In this document: positions 60,356-64,000 of the stretch, in pieces
How the letters are laid out: each line of letters begins with the position of its first letter
Numbering within the stretch: position 1 is the first letter of the stretch
NCBI GenBank assembly: GCA_001897155.1
Contig: MKSF01000007.1
Location: 62,001 to 126,000, forward strand
Length of the DNA: 64,000 bases
Reading direction: 5' to 3'
From: Bacteroidetes bacterium 47-18
GTDB taxonomy: Bacteria > Bacteroidota > Bacteroidia > Chitinophagales > Chitinophagaceae
Translations under genes and position numbers: made by a program
Notes under the pieces: model-generated
Databases searched by the model: none
Seen by the model: the letters and a program-made list of their open reading frames with translations, nothing else
Told to the model about the DNA's origin: nothing

Positions 60356-61342
60356 ATGAAACAGGTTAAAGTGGGCATTATAGGGGGTGCCGGGTATGCC
60401 GGCGGCGAATTGATAAGGCTGCTGCAGCAGCATCCTTACGTTGTCCTCTCCTTTGCGCACAGCAGGAGTAACGCGGGTAAGCCGCTGGCGGCAGTCCATA
60501 CGGACCTGTCGGGTATGACAGACCTGCTGTTTACGGATGATGTGGATATGACCGTGGATGTGCTGTTCCTGTGCCTGGGTCATGGAGAATCCGCAGACTT
60601 TATGGCGCAGCATCATATCCCGGAGCAGCTCACTATCATAGACCTTGCCAACGATTTCAGGGTGAACGCGCACTGTACGGCAGCGAACCGCCACTTTATC
60701 TACGGACTGCCGGAAAGGAACAGGGAACATATAGCCGGAGCGGCGTCTATTGCCAATCCCGGTTGCTTCGCTACTGCCATACAACTGGCGCTGCTGCCGC
60801 TTGTACAGCAGGTACAACCCTGGACAGGCGTATATATAACAGGTATCACGGGAAGCACGGGCGCGGGACAGGCGCTTTCCCCGACATCGCACTTCAGTTG
60901 GCGTGCCAATAATATACAGCCGTATAAAACCCTGGTGCACCAGCACCTGGATGAAATAGCCTGCTCGCTTCAGGCTGTCAATACTACGGTGACTAAGCAG
61001 GATATACACTTCGTGCCCTGGAGAGGTGACTTCGCAAGGGGCATCTTCCTGTCGCTGCAGGTAAAGAGCCCGGTACCGAAAGCGCAGGTGTACGAATGGT
61101 TCGATGCTTATTATGAGCAGCATCCCTTTGTGCACATCAGCAGGGATCCCATCCACCTGAAGCAGGTGGTCAATACCAACCGTTGCTTTATCCATATTGA
61201 ACAAGAGGGAGATATCCTTGTAGTGCATGCTGCCATTGATAATCTCCTGAAAGGTGCTTCCGGGCAGGCCGTTCAGAATATGAACATCCGTTTCGGATGG
61301 GAGGAAACGGCAGGGCTACAACTGAAACCCTCATTTTTTTAG
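60356..61342 (+). CDS. argC: N-acyl-gamma-glutamyl-phosphate reductase
   Basis: 328 residues from the ATG at 60356, where VKVGIIGGAGYAGGELIRLL, the NADP-binding Rossmann motif, begins. The catalytic cysteine is Cys137 in SIANPGCFATAIQLAL. HFVPWRGDFARGIFLSL and NTNRCFIH follow. It reduces the acyl-glutamyl phosphate made by ArgB to the semialdehyde. The next gene begins 21 bp after the stop. Confidence 0.95.
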   Translation: MKQVKVGIIGGAGYAGGELIRLLQQHPYVVLSFAHSRSNAGKPLAAVHTDLSGMTDLLFTDDVDMTVDVLFLCLGHGESADFMAQHHIPEQLTIIDLANDFRVNAHCTAANRHFIYGLPERNREHIAGAASIANPGCFATAIQLALLPLVQQVQPWTGVYITGITGSTGAGQALSPTSHFSWRANNIQPYKTLVHQHLDEIACSLQAVNTTVTKQDIHFVPWRGDFARGIFLSLQVKSPVPKAQVYEWFDAYYEQHPFVHISRDPIHLKQVVNTNRCFIHIEQEGDILVVHAAIDNLLKGASGQAVQNMNIRFGWEETAGLQLKPSFF

Positions 61343-61363
61343 CCTTTAATTATTGCATTGATT

Positions 61364-62506
61364 ATGAAACTCTTTGATGTATACCCCTTATTGCCTGTGA
61401 ATATCGTACGCGCGGAAGGCGCTTATGTATGGGATGACCGGGATAACCGGTACCTGGATATGTACGGCGGTCACGCGGTGATCAGTATAGGACATAACCA
61501 TCCCAGGTGGGTGGAAAGGATAACGTCGCAGCTCCGGAAAATTGCCTTTTATTCCAACTCCGTTATCAATACGCTGCAGCAGGAGCTGGCAGAGCGTCTG
61601 GGCATAATGTCGGGACGCCCTGACTACAATCTGTTTTTATGCAACAGCGGTGCCGAAGCGAATGAAAATGCCCTGAAGCTGGCGTCCTTTTATACCGGCA
61701 GGAAAAAAGTAGTGGCATTTACCGGCGCTTTCCATGGCAGGACCTCGCTGGCGGTAAGCGCAACGGATAACCGCAGCTATACGGCTCCCGTCAACGAAAC
61801 AGGTAACGTGGTATTCTTACCGTTCAACGATGTGGCGGCCCTGCAGGAATACTTCGGCCGCCATGGCAGGGAAGTGGCTGCCGTCATTACCGAGGGCATA
61901 CAGGGGGTAGGCGGTATCAGGATAGCGTCCGGTGATTTCCTGGCGGCTATCAGGGAGCTGTGTGATACCTATGGCGCCGTGTTCGTAGCGGACAGCGTAC
62001 AATGCGGTTACGGCCGTTCCGGCAGATTTTACAGCCATGACCATGGAAACGTAGCGGCCGATATCTATACGATGGCCAAAGGTATGGGCAACGGCTTTCC
62101 CGTAGCGGGTATCAGCATTGCGCCGCATATTCCGGCGCGTCATGGGATGCTGGGCACCACCTTCGGGGGCAGCCACCTGGCCTGTGCGGCCGGTATTGCT
62201 GTACTGGAAGTGATGGAGACGGAAGGCCTGGCAGGTAATGCGCTGGAGATGGGCGCTTATCTGACGACGCAGCTCCAGGATATAAAAGAAATTGAAAATG
62301 TAAGGGGCAGAGGCTTAATGATAGGCTTTGATGTGCCGGGAGCGCTGGCGCCGCTTAAAAGGCACTTGCTGGAACATTACCGTATACTGACCGGCGAGGC
62401 GGCCCCGAATGTGATCCGCCTGCTGCCCGGCCTGGCTCTCAGCCGGGAGGAGGCATCGGTATTTGTGCAGGCTTTAAGGTCTGCTGTTAACGACCTGACC
62501 AGATAA
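61364..62506 (+). CDS. argD: Acylornithine aminotransferase
   Basis: 380 residues from the ATG at 61364 (a TTG two codons before is not needed). Class III PLP aminotransferase: FLCNSGAEANENALKLA, GAFHGRTSLAVSATDN, and PLP-binding Lys239 in YTMAKGMGNGFPVAG. The usual DEVQ segment is DSVQCGYGRSG here. It transaminates the semialdehyde to N-acyl-ornithine. argF' starts 13 bp downstream. Confidence 0.93.
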   Translation: MKLFDVYPLLPVNIVRAEGAYVWDDRDNRYLDMYGGHAVISIGHNHPRWVERITSQLRKIAFYSNSVINTLQQELAERLGIMSGRPDYNLFLCNSGAEANENALKLASFYTGRKKVVAFTGAFHGRTSLAVSATDNRSYTAPVNETGNVVFLPFNDVAALQEYFGRHGREVAAVITEGIQGVGGIRIASGDFLAAIRELCDTYGAVFVADSVQCGYGRSGRFYSHDHGNVAADIYTMAKGMGNGFPVAGISIAPHIPARHGMLGTTFGGSHLACAAGIAVLEVMETEGLAGNALEMGAYLTTQLQDIKEIENVRGRGLMIGFDVPGALAPLKRHLLEHYRILTGEAAPNVIRLLPGLALSREEASVFVQALRSAVNDLTR

Positions 62507-62519
62507 ATCCATTATTATA

Positions 62520-63491
62520 TTGAAACAGTTTACTTCCGTAAAGGACATAGCGATGCAGGGCATTCCTTTGTCCGCATCTATCGACCGTATGATTGCCCGG
62601 GCACTGGACTATAAAAAGAACCCCTGGCGGGATGTGCAGGCGGGCGCCCGTAAGCGGATCGGCCTTATATTTTTAAACCCCAGCCTGAGGACACGGCTCA
62701 GCACCCAGGTAGCGGCGCAGCAGTTGGGCATGGAAGCCATAGTCTTTAACATAGGTAGCGAAGGCTGGTCCTGGGAGCTGGAGGATGGCGCTGTTATGAA
62801 CGGTACTTCCGTAGAGCATATCAGGGATGCGGTGCCGGTACTGAGCAGCTACTTTGATGTGCTGGCCATAAGGACCTTTCCCGGCCTCTCCGACAGGGAA
62901 GCCGATTATGCGGAAACGGTATTGCAGCAATTTATAGCGTATGCCTCGGTGCCCGTCATCAGCCTGGAAAGCGCCACCCTGCATCCCTTGCAGTCGCTGG
63001 CGGATCTCATTACCATACAGGAGCTGGAGCTGAAGCGGCCTAAAATAGTGCTGTGCTGGGCCCCGCATATCAAGCCTTTGCCCCAGTGTGTGGCCAATAG
63101 CTTTGCCCAGTGGGTCGGTGCCTGGGACCGTGCAGACTTTGTTATAGCGCAGCCCCCGGGTATGGAGCTGTCTGAAACGTTCACCACCGGTGCGCAACTG
63201 GTCTATGATAAGGCAGCGGCGCTCCGGGATGCTGATGTAGTGTACGTCAAGAACTGGAGCGCTTACCGCTCCTACGGTGCCATGGGTACGGATCAGGACG
63301 GCTGGATGCTGCAGCCGGAAGATATGGAAAAGACCAACCGGGCAAAGATCATGCACTGCCTGCCGGTAAGGCGGAATATAGAGCTGAGCGATGCCTTGCT
63401 GGACAGCAGCAGCAGTATTGTCACCAGGCAGGCCGCCAACAGGGTATGGGCGGCGCAGGCGGTCCTGTCAAACATTATTCAATCATTATGA
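62520..63491 (+). CDS. N-acyl-ornithine carbamoyltransferase (probably N-succinylornithine-specific)
   Basis: 323 residues starting with TTG at 62520; the N-terminus MKQFTSVKDI matches the Bacteroides enzyme. The carbamoyl phosphate loop reads NPSLRTRLSTQ (54-63) instead of STRT. Substrate loop NGTSVEH (94-100) and HCLPVRRNIELS near the C-terminus follow. The position that is Glu92 in N-acetylornithine and Pro90 in N-succinylornithine carbamoyltransferases is Val98 here. Published swaps of Glu92 to Val, Pro, Ser or Ala turn the acetyl enzyme into a succinyl enzyme, so N-succinylornithine is the predicted substrate. It overlaps argB by 4 bp (ATGA). Confidence 0.9.
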   Translation: MKQFTSVKDIAMQGIPLSASIDRMIARALDYKKNPWRDVQAGARKRIGLIFLNPSLRTRLSTQVAAQQLGMEAIVFNIGSEGWSWELEDGAVMNGTSVEHIRDAVPVLSSYFDVLAIRTFPGLSDREADYAETVLQQFIAYASVPVISLESATLHPLQSLADLITIQELELKRPKIVLCWAPHIKPLPQCVANSFAQWVGAWDRADFVIAQPPGMELSETFTTGAQLVYDKAAALRDADVVYVKNWSAYRSYGAMGTDQDGWMLQPEDMEKTNRAKIMHCLPVRRNIELSDALLDSSSSIVTRQAANRVWAAQAVLSNIIQSL

Positions 63492-64000
63492 CGGAACATA
63501 TAAAGATCATAAAAGTAGGCGGTAATATTATCAACAGCCCGGCGGCCTTGCAGGCATTCCTGAAAGAATTCGCAGCGCTGGAAGGTAAAAAGATCCTGGT
63601 CCATGGCGGTGGCGCGCTCGCTACAGAGCTGGCAGGACGGCTGGGTATTACGCAGCAGATGATAGACGGCCGGAGAGTAACAGATGCCGAAACGCTGAAG
63701 ATAGTGACCATGGTCTATGCAGGCTATGTCAACAAGCAGGTAGTGTCCGGCCTGCAATCTTACGGGTGCAACGCGATAGGCATTTGCGGAGCCGACGGGC
63801 ATATCATAACCGCCCGCCGGCGTACCTTCCCGGCGGATTTCGGGTTCGCCGGCGATATAGACCGTGTGGATACGGACGCTTTAAGCGCACTGCTGCTGCA
63901 CTTTGATACTGTAGTGGTGGCACCGCTGACAATGGATGTGTCCGGTCAGCTACTGAATACCAACGCAGATACCATTGCCCGGTCTGTGGCTGCGGCACTG
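63488..64000 (+). CDS. argB: N-acylglutamate kinase, partial (cut by window edge)
   Basis: 171 codons from the ATG at 63488, which overlaps the preceding stop (ATGA), until the right edge. Amino acid kinase fold: KIIKVGGNIINSP, ILVHGGGALATELAGRLG, GICGADGHI and NTNADTIARSVAAAL. It phosphorylates the acylated glutamate. In the window it is the last gene of the arginine operon; further genes may follow outside. Confidence 0.93.
   Translation, partial: MTEHIKIIKVGGNIINSPAALQAFLKEFAALEGKKILVHGGGALATELAGRLGITQQMIDGRRVTDAETLKIVTMVYAGYVNKQVVSGLQSYGCNAIGICGADGHIITARRRTFPADFGFAGDIDRVDTDALSALLLHFDTVVVAPLTMDVSGQLLNTNADTIARSVAAAL

Overview
The window is chromosomal DNA of a member of the Bacteroidota, most likely Chitinophagaceae or a close relative. 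Supporting evidence: Bacteroidota-type promoters (TTG - about 18 bp - TAnnTTTG), many lipoproteins and secreted proteins, type IX secretion (T9SS) traits (gldA, porT, two proteins with T9SS C-terminal sorting domains), a DAHP synthase-chorismate mutase fusion, and an arginine operon built around an N-acyl-ornithine carbamoyltransferase. The backbone has balanced base composition. One 4-kb block (24305-28340) is strikingly AT-rich and is clearly foreign.

Layout. 1-8 kb, mostly minus strand: aroB-aroA-recQ (recQ runs off the left edge), a large secreted protein with a candidate His/Cys peptidase-like C-terminus, gldA, a YpfJ-type zinc peptidase and the DAHP synthase-chorismate mutase fusion. 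8-11 kb: tsaB, pdhB, an M48 lipoprotein. 11-17 kb: secreted MORN and TPR-CHAT proteins, a lipoprotein and a WG-repeat protein. 17-24 kb: a SUFU-like protein, a CPA1 antiporter, an ECF sigma factor with two small proteins sharing an EKWxxM motif, a methyltransferase, a PPOX-fold stress protein and the large catalase KatE. 24.3-28.3 kb: an IS1595-type cargo transposon. 28-37 kb: an alcohol dehydrogenase, ubiE-porT, a split 5'-nucleotidase, dnaA and tRNA-Ser(GCT). 37-42 kb: lipoproteins and a sigma/anti-sigma operon among MITEs. 42-47 kb: an MgtC-family protein, a cupin-Rrf2-flavohaemoglobin nitric-oxide-response cluster and a T9SS cargo protein. 47-58 kb: LigD, YihY, a PIN-domain protein, a second T9SS cargo protein, a TlpA-like protein and gpmI. 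58.2-64 kb: a promoter, a long leader and the operon GNAT-argG-argC-argD-argF'-argB (argB cut by the right edge).

The most notable structure is a family of mobile DNA spread through the window. The 4,036-bp element at 24305-28340 has about 31-bp terminal inverted repeats beginning ACTGACTATC and an exact 8-bp target duplication (TAATGCTT). It encodes an ISXO2/IS1595-type transposase that looks inactivated by a small deletion, and it carries five unrecognised or regulatory cargo genes. At least five short non-autonomous elements and two end remnants elsewhere share its termini. One of them is a tandem composite with a perfect 8-bp target duplication, and another ends 15 bp before the SUFU start codon. 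A second, unrelated MITE lies behind pdhB, and a third repeat family lies before the alcohol dehydrogenase.

Other points of interest: a matched pair of 26-bp operators in front of hmp and of the cupin-rrf2 genes; a valine at the specificity position of ArgF' that predicts N-succinylornithine use; a non-consensus P-loop in DnaA; and a long leader before the arginine operon. Nothing here is a recognised anti-phage system, CRISPR array or rRNA operon. All assignments rest on reading the sequence, without database searches.
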